From: Epichloe hybrida
Taxonomy: Eukaryota; Ascomycota; Sordariomycetes; Hypocreales; Clavicipitaceae
Length of the DNA stretch: 64,000 bases
Assembly: GCA_019022495.1 (NCBI GenBank)
Contig: JAFEKR010000007.1
Span: forward strand, 930,001-994,000
Direction: 5' to 3'
Translations under genes and position numbers: made by a program
The notes under the pieces: generated by a model
Seen by the model: only the letters and a program-made list of their open reading frames with translations
What the model was told of the DNA's origin: nothing
The model's database searches: none
In this document: positions 55,522 to 64,000 of the stretch, in pieces
Position numbering within the stretch: the stretch's first letter is position 1
Layout of the letters: every line of letters begins with the position of its first letter

Positions 55522-55587
55522 GACAGGCAGACAGGCCAGACAGGCCAGACAGGCCAGACAGACCAGACAGACCAGACAGACCAGACC
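55522..55587 (+). repeat. 10-bp tandem repeat (CAGACAGGCC/CAGACAGACC)
   Basis: Six to seven units; the last three have GACC in place of GGCC. Confidence 0.93.
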
Positions 55588-55604
55588 GGTCTGCCCTACC
55601 TACT

Positions 55605-55652
55605 CCCATCGTCGTCCCCTCGTCGTCCCATCGTCGTCCCATCATCGTCCCT
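55605..55652 (+). repeat. 11-bp tandem repeat (ATCGTCGTCCC type)
   Basis: Four imperfect units. Confidence 0.9.
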
Positions 55653-55684
55653 TCCGCTTTCCCACACTCGGATCCCCTTCCCTC

Positions 55685-55724
55685 CTCTCACTTGCTCTCA
55701 CTTGCTCTCACTTGCTCTCACTCG
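55685..55724 (+). repeat. 10-bp tandem repeat (CTTGCTCTCA)
   Basis: Four units, the last with one change. Confidence 0.93.
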
Positions 55725-56076
55725 CTGTTCGCCTTTTGACGACTTCAATCGGATCACGACACCCGACGTTTCCGCGACTGCCGCCGCCGCCTTGGCTTCG
55801 ACTGCGAGTTAATAACCATTGCATTCTGACCCCCAGGCAGGCACAGCTCTCTCGCCTGACAAAACCGGCACCCACCGCGACTAGATGTCCGTTGATCGCC
55901 TGTCGTTGCGAACGGCCGCGTAGAGCGCCCTCAATCCGCCTTTGCTTTCAATGCGCCCCGATAATATCGTGACGAGTCGACGGTAGCCTGGGGGCTTTTC
56001 CCACAGAAATTGAATCAATTCTTACGAGCCACGCGAACCGAGTGTCCGGGTGCGAATAGAGTCGAACTCGTCCGAG

Positions 56077-58974
56077 ATGAGGTCGGACCCAGTTGCGACT
56101 GCAGCCGCCGCCGCTGCCGCCTCGGTTGCTCCTGTGGCCAAGCCCGTCGTTCCGCAACCCGTAGCTTTCAATGCATCAGACTGGTCCGTCTTTCACCTCT
56201 TCTTGACTACCCGGCTTGGCCTTCATCTTTGAACTTCCCCAAGGAAGCTACAGACATGGCCAGGCCAAATGTGCGTGGAACGTCCTTGCTGACAACAAAG
56301 ACTCAGGTTGGGCATTGATGGCAATTGGTCTACATATGCCTTCCTTGTAGGAAACAATAATCCCGTCAATGTCCTTTTCAGCACATCGATATCAGAATTC
56401 TGGGCTGTCGGCCCACGGGGTTGCCCAAATCAGAAAAGTAAGACGGCTCCATCTCATCATTTTAATAAACGGGCGACTGATAATTTCCCCTTTTTTTTGC
56501 AGATGATCCTCAATGCACTTCAAACCGTGGAGGCATATACAATCCATCTGATTCGAAACACTGGTCGGGGCTGGGCACATGGCAGCTCGGCTTACCGGAT
56601 CTCGGCACTGGAGGAAGCGGACAATACGGCTTTGACACGATTGCTGCGTACAGTCCCTTGACTAACATTGGATTCGGCATGTCCGACGTTTTAATCTCAG
56701 CCATCTCATCGACAGATTATTACCTTGGCTACGTCGGTGTTGGTCTTCGGTCAGGCAGTTTCGGCGATGTTGTTGCTGCACCTCCTCTACGGCAAGCTGT
56801 TTCATCATACGGCTGGATTCCAAGTTATAGCTATGGCTACACGGCCGGAGCATCATACAGTGCGCTTTCCCACTTTTATCCTCTCATCGCTCGTTTGCGA
56901 TCACCACTGTACGTCACATTGGACATGGCACTGACGTAGCATACTAGGAGGCATTGTCGGATCGGCAACTTTGGGAGGTTATGATGCTGCTCGATTTGTT
57001 CAACACGACAACACGTTTGCCATGAACCAGGCTGAAGGTGTTCCCCGACCTCGTGTGCGCGGCATCGAGCTGTCCGCCAAAAATGGTAGCTCGCCAGCAG
57101 GACGAGATTCTGCGACCCGACTTCTGATGAGTTACGACAAGACGTTTACGGCCGTCATCGACACAACAACGCCGTATCTGTGGCTTCCACCGGCAGTTTG
57201 CGATGAATTTGCCAAGGCCCTGAACCTGACGTATAATTCCACCTTTGGTCTCTATACCCTGACCAATGAGCAATATCGCCAGTACTCGGCTAGTAACAAC
57301 CCCCTCTCATTTACATTCAGCTTATCTAGCAAGGATAACAACGACAACTTCGGGCTCCCTCTCGATGTCCCCGGCGTCGTTAATATCACGCTCCCCATCC
57401 GATCATTTGTAAGCCTGTTGGAGTACCCTTTCATGAATGCGACCATACGCCAAGGCGAATCAGCTGTGCCGTATTTCACTCTCCGCAAGGCAGCCAAAGA
57501 GACCTTCATCATCGGTAACGCATTTATGCAGGAGTCTTACCTCATCACAAAATATGACTCTGGGACTTTCTCTATACACCAAGCTAAATTCCCGAGCGAC
57601 CCCATTGGCGGTGCTCAACTAAAAGGAATAAAACAACCGCCCGGCAGCCCGTTTCCGCCACCCGTCGACCCCAACGCTGGAAAAGGTCTGTCAGCAGGGG
57701 AGCTGGTTGGCATTGCCGTAGGCGCTGTGGCCTTTTGTTCGGTCCTGCTACTGGCCCTCTTTTACTACAGGCGACACAGACGACAACAAAGGGAGAGGGC
57801 GAGAGACGAGCTTGACGACGGCAAGGACACGAGCTCCACCTTGACACCGGATTCACCTCATAGTTCTGTTTCCCAAATGTTTTCACGAATCCTCGGTCGA
57901 TGGCGATCACGACGGACAGGCACTGGCATGACAGCCGGCGGAGTAAACGCGTACGAGGCACCGGACTGTCAGATTTATGAATTGCCTGCGCCCCTTCCCC
58001 CGGCCGAACTGGACGCAGGAGGCCGCGACGATCACTCTATGCTGGACGAGACGGATATTGGTACTGACAGCACGCAACATCTGACGGCGTACGAACTTGC
58101 ACGAAGAAAACTCGTTCGCCAGCTGCAGGGGCCTGTCCCTGAATATACACCACCAACGGACGGCACAGTCATGCCCCCAGAGAAGATTTCCATCCCTGAC
58201 TTGGGATCTTTGGAACAAGCGCAAAATGTTGACCAACATCCCTCGCCCGTCTCACCAACACGATCCCGTGGTGCTGACTCTACCAGCAATTCTTTTCTCG
58301 CCTCCGAACCGTCACCAGTGTCACCTCGGGGAGACTGGAGCTCGGCAGAGTTTCCATCACCAGGTACAGCTTCAATGTCTCCACACTCAAATCCGCCTCC
58401 ATCAGGAACTACAAGTAGGGGACATTCGTCGACCAGTCGATCGTTGTCCGTGAATCCCAATGCTCCACAGCTCTCAGCCACTGACGCCATGCCGCCGGTC
58501 CCCGCATCCTTTCAGAGAACCCCGATCGACCCCTCCAGGGTCGTATGCCTGGGGCCATTGCCAGGAAACGTTCAATTACCTGGTCCAGGCGCCGGCACTG
58601 GATTGCGGATCGTGACAACAGGCAGGCAAGGCCTGCCAGCGGGCATGGCCGCTGCAGGGTCCCGCGCGTCTGTGGGCAGTCTGGGCAGTAACTTTACGGA
58701 AGAAGAAGAAGAACAAGAAGGCAGAGTAGCAGAAGAAATGTCGCACCACGGTAACCTTTACAGCAAGAGCTTTAATCATACGGTGGCAAGCCGATTGACG
58801 AGGGAGCGTCCGCCTCTACCGACGCAACCAGAGCAACGGGAAGAAGATGATGACTCGTTGGATCCCAAAGCTAACTCGGACGATTCATCCGAAAGTGGTC
58901 GCATAGACCCAGGGCGCGATCTCGTACACGTGCCGCAAGTGGCCGAAAAACGCTACAGCTGGGAAGACGTGTGA
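56077..58974 (+). CDS. Membrane-anchored aspartic-protease-like protein, probably catalytically inactive
   Basis: Peptidase A1-fold protein with one membrane helix and a long cytoplasmic tail. Four exons, 56077-56183, 56307-56437, 56503-56859 and 56948-58974, join in frame to 873 residues; junctions read NASDWLGIDGNWSTYAF, CPNQKNDPQCTSNRGG and TAGASYRGIVGSATLGGYDA. The two-lobed fold is clear from YGFDTIAAYSP, GYDAARF and FIIGNAFMQESYLITKYD. The first catalytic motif (DTG) is replaced by Ser-Thr-Ser in VLFSTSISEFW; the second is IDTTTPYLWLP. Loss of the first Asp argues against activity and for a sensor or binding role. One membrane segment (GIAVGAVAFCSVLLLALFYY, about 450-470) is followed by basic residues and a roughly 390-residue Ser/Pro-rich tail with possible phosphosites. 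The N-terminus is Ala-rich and only a weak signal peptide; an upstream exon is possible. Confidence 0.8.
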
Positions 58975-60041
58975 CGACAACAATAGATGAAGGTTCATGA
59001 CGAGCCTGTGACATACTTGACATTCATTTTTACCTTTTGTGTTAATGCTCTATACCAAGCAATCATTTGGCATTTCATTTCATTTGCTTTTCCCTAGCAG
59101 CGCAAAATAAACAATAGCGAAGGAGTTTTGGGCACACACACACACACACATATATATATAGTCAGTTGACAGTTAGACGTTGCAAAGTTGTGGTAACTTT
59201 GTTGCACGTGCAAGAAATGGCATCTCACACATTAGACAGTTATGGGCTGCGCAACCCTGTTTCGCAGGTTTATAGATTCGTCTTTTAGTCGACGGCATGA
59301 CTAACATCTTCCTCTATTTTCCTTTCTATACTCGGTATTTTCTTCTTCTTGGACAACCAACTACCTGTCAGTCAGACAGACGGGGATTTCGGAGCCAGGG
59401 AGAAAATTGACTTTTTGTTGCGGATTCCAACAGTCTTGTGTGTTGCGAAGTTTGTTGGAGGGGGGCCAGGAGGGCGCGTTCCACAAGAGATGGAAACGGG
59501 GCTCGCTCAGGGCTCGGGAGGAAGACGTGATGTGGTGGATGTTCGTGGGCGACGCCAGATGTGCCGCGGTTCTCCCAGCGAGGAGGTGAGCATGAAGAGC
59601 GACTTGGACATGGGCATGGGGGGGGGCGCGGAACATGTAGTTTTGGCCGAATGTCATTACGTAGTTGAATGGAGGGAAAGTGTACGAATTCCCAGGCTCC
59701 ATTTGCAATTGGCAGCGTACGCGTTGATTTGATCCTGAAGACCGAATGACAATGAGAGGCCGTTTAGAGGGTCGGGTTGGGTCGCCGCGCTGTCGGGGCG
59801 GGAACGACGCATGCATACTTCGTACCGACGTACCTACTAGCTGTGGTGGTGCATGAATGACATTGTGCTCAGACTCGCAGGACAAGTTTCCATGTAACAC
59901 CGTTTGTGCTCCGGGAAAATAGACACGGCTTATATTGCACGTCGTGGCATGGAGGACATCTAACGACTATCTACTCAATCATGTATACATCTTGCGGAAT
60001 ACCCGTCTTGTAATGTACAATCCTTCTTGTTCAAAGTATGG
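58975..60041. other. Convergent intergenic region
   Basis: 1.07 kb between convergent genes. A (CA)n(TA)n microsatellite lies at about 59,136-59,160. Overlapping frames on both strands at 59,349-59,900 have no features of a real protein. No gene supported. Confidence 0.55.
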
Positions 60042-62149
60042 TTACCAAATCTCCTGCCACCAAGTAATGCCATCCAGCAGTTTCCTTTGAACATGCTCCT
60101 CGCCACGCTTGATGAAGGCGTCAAACACGGCATGTCTGCACGCGTCTGCCATCTTGGAGGACCCTCCGCAGACGGCAAAGATGGGTCGTTGGGGAATGAG
60201 CTCTGCCAGAGTCTCCGCCTCCTGTCTTATGAGGTCCTGGACGTAGATCTTCCGAGGCTGGTCTCTGGAGAATGCGGTGAAGACGACGAGGTTAGTCTTC
60301 TGGGAGAGGGCGTGCCATTCGTCGCCGAAGAAGTAGTCTGCCAGCTTGTTGCGGTTTCCGAAGAAGAGGAGGGTTGGGGCCTGGGGCGTTGAAGCGTGGG
60401 AAAGGCGTTCTTGGATGAGCGACCGGACTGGGGCGATGCCGGTGCCGGTGGCGAAGGCGATGAGCGGTCGCTTGGCGTTGGCGGCGCCATGGATGGGGGA
60501 TAGGACGGGCTTGATGGTGATGGCCATGGTGACGGAGGGGGCGGAGGAGGGCGGGAGGGATGAGATGTAGCGCGAGCAGAGGCCTTGGCGGGGCTTGCGC
60601 AGGATGGTGCGGTATTCGACGAGCGCGATGAGGACTTGTATCCTCGTCGGGACGGCGGGCGAGGCTGCGGAGAGATGGTTGTGGTTGGCGATGCTGAAAT
60701 CGCGGCCGCGTATGAGGGGGAATACGTCGAGGATCCGGTCTGCTGGTACGCGAACGGAGTGGAACTCCTCGAGCACTTCGATGATGGTCCTTCGCGAGCG
60801 GGTGGCGTAGTCGAAGTACTCGTCGAGGTACTCCGTCATGGTGAACTCCAAGAGCCGGTCCTTGTGGTCCTGGTTGTCGGCAAAGTAGGAGAGATTCTTC
60901 AGGAACGAGCGTCTTGGCACGGCGTTGATGTCGATGTTGTGGAGGAGGATGTTGCGCAGGGTGCATGGCGATGGGGTGTAAAGGCCGGCCGGGACGGAAC
61001 ACAGCGACAGGTCGAGAGGTTTGTCGGCGAGTGCGTCCCAGTCCATGAGGGATATGACCTTTTGGACGTCCTGGGGGAAGTTCTTGGGGTAGATGGTGAC
61101 GCAGTCGCCCGGGTTGATCTGGACGGCCTCGGGGATGTCCAAGGATACAAGGCGGACGTCTTGCCAGTGGGCCGAGGGTGTCATCCTCTTGTTCTCGGCA
61201 AGAGTGGCATGATGGCTATTCGGAAGAGGGAGGAGGTTTACTACTGGTGGCGCGCAGAGCAGCTCGTCGGCATGGGCGTCGGCATGGGCGTCGGCATGGG
61301 CGTCGACATGGGTCTTGTTGGTTGTGTCAAGGCGAGTACGGCTCATGGCAGGGGCGAGAGAGAAATTCGGAGGCAGCATCTCGTTTTCTGGGACTGGATT
61401 TCGGCCTTGAGGGTCGGGATGGTGTTCAATGAGGTGCTTGCGGAGATCATCGGCCCAACGAACAAAGCTCCCGTCGATGCTGTTTTTGGCATGCGTCAAC
61501 AACCCTCCTGCACATCGACAGCAGAAGAAGTGGACGATGAATGAGAAGAGGAATGAATGGCGGTATGATGACCTACCCCTCTGGGAATTGCTCGTCGGCT
61601 TCACATGGCTCAAAGAATGTACTGGCACCAAGTTGGTCTAGACGACGGATAAGCTTCCGCGCAGCCCAGTTGAATCTTGTTACAAAAGTCAGTTTCCGAT
61701 ATTCATCGATTTATGCAAGGCACGTCGCGCAGGCACGAGGATAAAAAGCTCACTTGAGATAGGTGCTGTCGCCGAGCCCACAGCATGTGTACCTCATTTG
61801 GCTCAAGCATCCCGCCAGCAACTTCTTGCGAAGCAATCTCTTCCAGAACGAGACTGCATTATGGGGCATATCGCCTTGCCCCGTGGTTGATATGACAAAG
61901 AGGACCAGTTCATGTTGGAGGAGTTCGCTCTAGAGGCATGAGTGAGTTGAATGAGTTGAGCCTCTTCCTCTGTCTCTTAATTCCCGAGGAGTCGTTCGTT
62001 TGACCTACCAGGTCTACATTTCCGAGTTCCTTTACGGCACTTGTGAAGTGTAGTCTTTGGCAGAGCTTGCCGAGTTCCTCAGCCATGTCTTGTGCATTGC
62101 CCGTCTCGGAACCGTACAAGACCAAGACGGTCCTGTCGCGACGGCTCAT
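60042..62149 (-). CDS. TAH18: NADPH-dependent diflavin oxidoreductase TAH18
   Basis: Cytosolic diflavin reductase that passes electrons from NADPH through FAD and FMN to Dre2 for cytosolic Fe-S protein assembly. Four exons, 62149-62009, 61929-61754, 61675-61577 and 61479-60042, join to 617 residues. Flavodoxin-like FMN domain: VLVLYGSETGNAQDMAEEL, VISTTGQGDMPHNAVSFWKRL, CCGLGDSTYLKFNWAARKL, ending EADEQFPEGIDGSFVRWADDL. FAD/connecting region: NPGDCVTIYPKNFPQDV, FLKNLSYFADNQDHKDRLLEF and RGRDFSIANH. NADPH domain: IAFATGTGIAPVRSLIQERL, LLFFGNRNKLADYFFGDEW, FAVCGGSSKMADACR, ending WWQEIW. The linker near residues 215-235 carries His-Ala-Asp-Ala units from a 12-bp repeat (about 61,266-61,310). 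The short FMN-domain exons match the usual fragmented 5' end in related fungi. Confidence 0.93.
61266..61310 (-). repeat. 12-bp in-frame tandem repeat in TAH18
   Basis: GTCGGCATGGGC repeated three to four times codes for His-Ala-Asp-Ala units in the FMN-FAD linker. Confidence 0.92.
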
Positions 62150-63152
62150 CTTTGAGGGGATGCTGCGGTTGAACGTCAACGTGCAATGAAACAGCGACAG
62201 TCGGCGTAAATGTCTTTTGACTTTTGATGCTTGAATGAGCGACGGACGGCTGGCTAAAAAGTCAAAGTGGGAACGGGGCCGATGCCGGGCTGTGTGGCGT
62301 TGACGGACAGACGGGCGCCAGACATCTTGTCGATGGCGCAGATTCGTGCAACACAAGTTGCTGGATAATACGAAGATGGCTCCAAAGTTCCTCTGTTGGC
62401 AAAGCTGCAACTGGGCTCTCCGTAGTCGACTTTTTAGAAGCTCGTAGTCATTCGGGGTTGTGGATGCCGATTGCCCTTGTTGACTCGTGCAAATGTATGA
62501 ATTCCCACGCCCGACGATTATAAGTTAATAACGTAAGCAATAATAACGCAGCTTCTGGCTTATTAATAGCTTGACCAAGGCTCGGGACGAGTGGATCGGA
62601 CAGGCAAGGGTTGAAAGGGTTGAAAGGGTTGTGCTCCCTCTTCTGAGCTCCGTAAAAGGATGTCCAAGGCTGTCCAAGGCTGTGTGTGTGTGCGATTCAG
62701 TAATACTCCGTGCTCCCTGCACTGAGGATGATGCCAAAACCAGGCCATCGAATTTGTCATCTTCCCTGGAACGGCGGAGAGAATCTGTCCCGAAGGCCGA
62801 AGGCGATGGCGTTCGGCTGCGCATGCACGTGCAGGACTGATCAGTGAGTGACGATGACGACGACTTGGGTCAAGTCAAGTCAGGGCAGAGCCCTCGAATG
62901 CGCTGAATCATGGGGCTGCATGAAGGAAGGCTGCACGCCGCATGATTCAACGGGGAGATCAGGCGGCCTGCGTGATGCTGGAGCGCCAGAGCGCCGGAGC
63001 GCCATGCACATCACCTCGGTTCCACCAAAAATATTGCTTGATGCCTGCCGAAAAAAAGACCAGCTTGCTTGAATAACGCACGCCGAATCCATCATCTTCG
63101 AGTTGCTGCATTTAATATGTATGTCACCTCGTGTCTCTCAGCAGTTGCTGCG

Positions 63153-63194
63153 CGCAGAAGGACGCAGAAGGACGCAGAAGGACACAGAAGGACC
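63153..63194 (+). repeat. 10-bp tandem repeat (CGCAGAAGGA)
   Basis: Four units, the last with one change. Confidence 0.93.
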
Positions 63195-63284
63195 CAAAAA
63201 GCCACCGGCGGCTCACCTTCCCCCGCAATGGCCTGTCGACGTGGACTTGTTCCTTCAGAATCCTCGCTGCTGCGGGTGCGAGCG

Positions 63285-63337
63285 CCAGTGCAGCGCCAGT
63301 GCAGCGCCAGTGCCAGACAGTGCCAGACAGTGCTGGC
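63285..63337 (+). repeat. 11-bp and 10-bp adjoining tandem repeats
   Basis: GCGCCAGTGCA repeated about three times runs directly into GTGCCAGACA repeated twice. Confidence 0.85.
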
Positions 63338-63846
63338 ATGACGGCGGCGCAGGCAGGCACGCAGGTGCGCTGCTGCCAGGCGGCTGGAGCTCCTGCGCTA
63401 TTTGGATAACAACATTGAACACTGAATGAACATTGAATGCACCCACCAACTCCCATCAGTCACTCCCCGCCCCCCCTGTTCGCACCTGCCTTCTATCCCT
63501 GCCCACTGCAGCTGCAGCAAGCAAACGACTTGCCCCGAAAAATATTTCAGATTCGCGACTCCTGACCTTTCGCTTTCGCCCCTTTCCCTTCTTCTCCATC
63601 ACATAAACATCAGCCAAATTTGTGACTCCGCGCAACGCACCGCCGTCTGTCTATTTCAATCTCCATCTAGGGCACGAAGCTACCCTGACCAATCTCCTCC
63701 CTCATTGCAACAGAGTGCAATCCACGAGCTTTATCCTCAACCCATCTTGCTCTTTCGGACGTCGCTTTTCGCACAAGCCCAACGTTCGAAACGTCATATC
63801 CCCCAAAAGACTCTCACAGTCAATAATCCTCCATCCAACCATCAAA

Positions 63847-64000
63847 ATGTCTGCTACCAACGTGGAGAAGCCCACTGACGCTGCTGTCAATGACGTTGCA
63901 AACGCTCTGAGCAATACTTCAATCAGCCCTGCCGATGACAAGGCCGCCGCCAACGAGGCCGCCTCGGCTAGCGCTGCGGAAGGCCGCCGCCTTTACATTG
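63847..64000 (+). CDS. RRM-type RNA-binding protein, 5' end only
   Basis: The first 51 codons of a gene leaving the window. The ATG at 63,847 has a good context (CAAAATG). The N-terminus is Ala-rich and acidic (MSATNVEKPTDAAVNDVANA), followed by AASASAAEGRRLYI, which matches the start of an RNP2-type strand (RRLYIGNL) in a family of fungal RRM proteins. Only RNP2's first residues are visible, so the family is inferred from this short segment. The long pyrimidine-rich leader fits a highly expressed gene. Confidence 0.65.
   Translation, partial: MSATNVEKPTDAAVNDVANALSNTSISPADDKAAANEAASASAAEGRRLYI

Larger units (their letters stand above)
53238..56076. other. Gene-free region with AT-rich patch and tandem repeats
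   Basis: 2.8 kb without a supported gene. AT-rich relic DNA at about 53,490-53,650; many TCCGTA motifs; several tandem arrays (listed separately) packed into 54,764-55,724. The last part is the promoter and leader of the protease-like gene. A 140-codon frame at 54,326-54,748 begins with TTG and lacks features. Confidence 0.55.
62150..63846. other. Divergent promoter region between TAH18 and the RRM gene
   Basis: 1.7 kb with no supported gene. Contains TTGAAAGGG and CCAAGGCTGT short repeats near 62,610-62,680, the 10-bp array at 63,153, CCAGTGCAGCG/CCAGACAGTG repeats at about 63,285-63,337, and a long C/T-rich leader before the start codon at 63,847. Confidence 0.6.

Noticed and set aside
59349..59900. 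Overlapping plus and minus frames of 127 and 179 codons
   Set aside because: Neither resembles a protein family; they lie between convergent genes and mirror each other's composition.
1..64000. Secondary-metabolite or other biosynthetic cluster
   Set aside because: There is no polyketide synthase, peptide synthetase, terpene synthase or tailoring set; the two transporters and regulator are not near any core enzyme.

Overview
The window is nuclear DNA of a filamentous ascomycete. Short GT-AG introns, intron positions and gene families fit Sordariomycetes, and the gene set and dispersed TACGGAGTA-type intergenic motifs suggest Hypocreales; order and family are inference. Two gene-rich arms of ordinary base composition (1-23,208 and 40,621-64,000) flank a 17.4-kb AT-rich block.

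Left arm: the 3'-truncated end of a JEN-type monocarboxylate permease (-); a hypothetical basic/Ser-rich protein split by one in-frame TAG (+); an ACS/DAL5-type MFS permease with a His/Gln tract (-); an SRE-type two-finger GATA iron regulator (-), with a perfect ATCAGATAA site in its own promoter; divergently, BRE2 of Set1C/COMPASS (+); a protein with a C-terminal membrane anchor (-); NSE1 of the SMC5/6 complex (-); a CLR2-type silencing protein (+); and a three-module zinc-ribbon-like protein (-).

Centre (23,214-40,615): one transposon nest. The outer element is a Ty1/copia LTR retrotransposon on the minus strand, with 231-bp LTRs and perfect GTAAC target duplications. A 12-kb Ty3/gypsy element with 473-bp LTRs, also minus strand, sits inside it next to the protease region. 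Both are destroyed by C-to-T/G-to-A changes of the repeat-induced point mutation (RIP) type, including the catalytic Asp residues. Mutation fades at the outer edge of each element, even where the inner element abuts mutated outer-element DNA. The gypsy element also has about 4 kb between integrase and its 3' LTR, with a decayed reading frame antisense to pol.

Right arm: a UFO1-like F-box/WD40/UIM protein (+); a secreted Ser/Thr-rich, probably GPI-anchored wall protein (-); a small island bounded by two ~95-bp direct repeats (49.8 and 53.1 kb) carrying a secreted 8-cysteine protein, a frameshifted bZIP relic and an acidic orphan protein; a region with several 7-11-bp tandem arrays; a membrane protein with an aspartic-protease fold lacking the first catalytic motif (+); TAH18 diflavin reductase (-); and the start of an RRM protein (+).

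The genes do not form a pathway or biosynthetic cluster. BRE2, NSE1 and CLR2 all act on chromatin; SRE and TAH18 both relate to iron or Fe-S biology, but nothing shows co-regulation. Splice sites were read by eye and checked by reading-frame continuity; no homology search was run.
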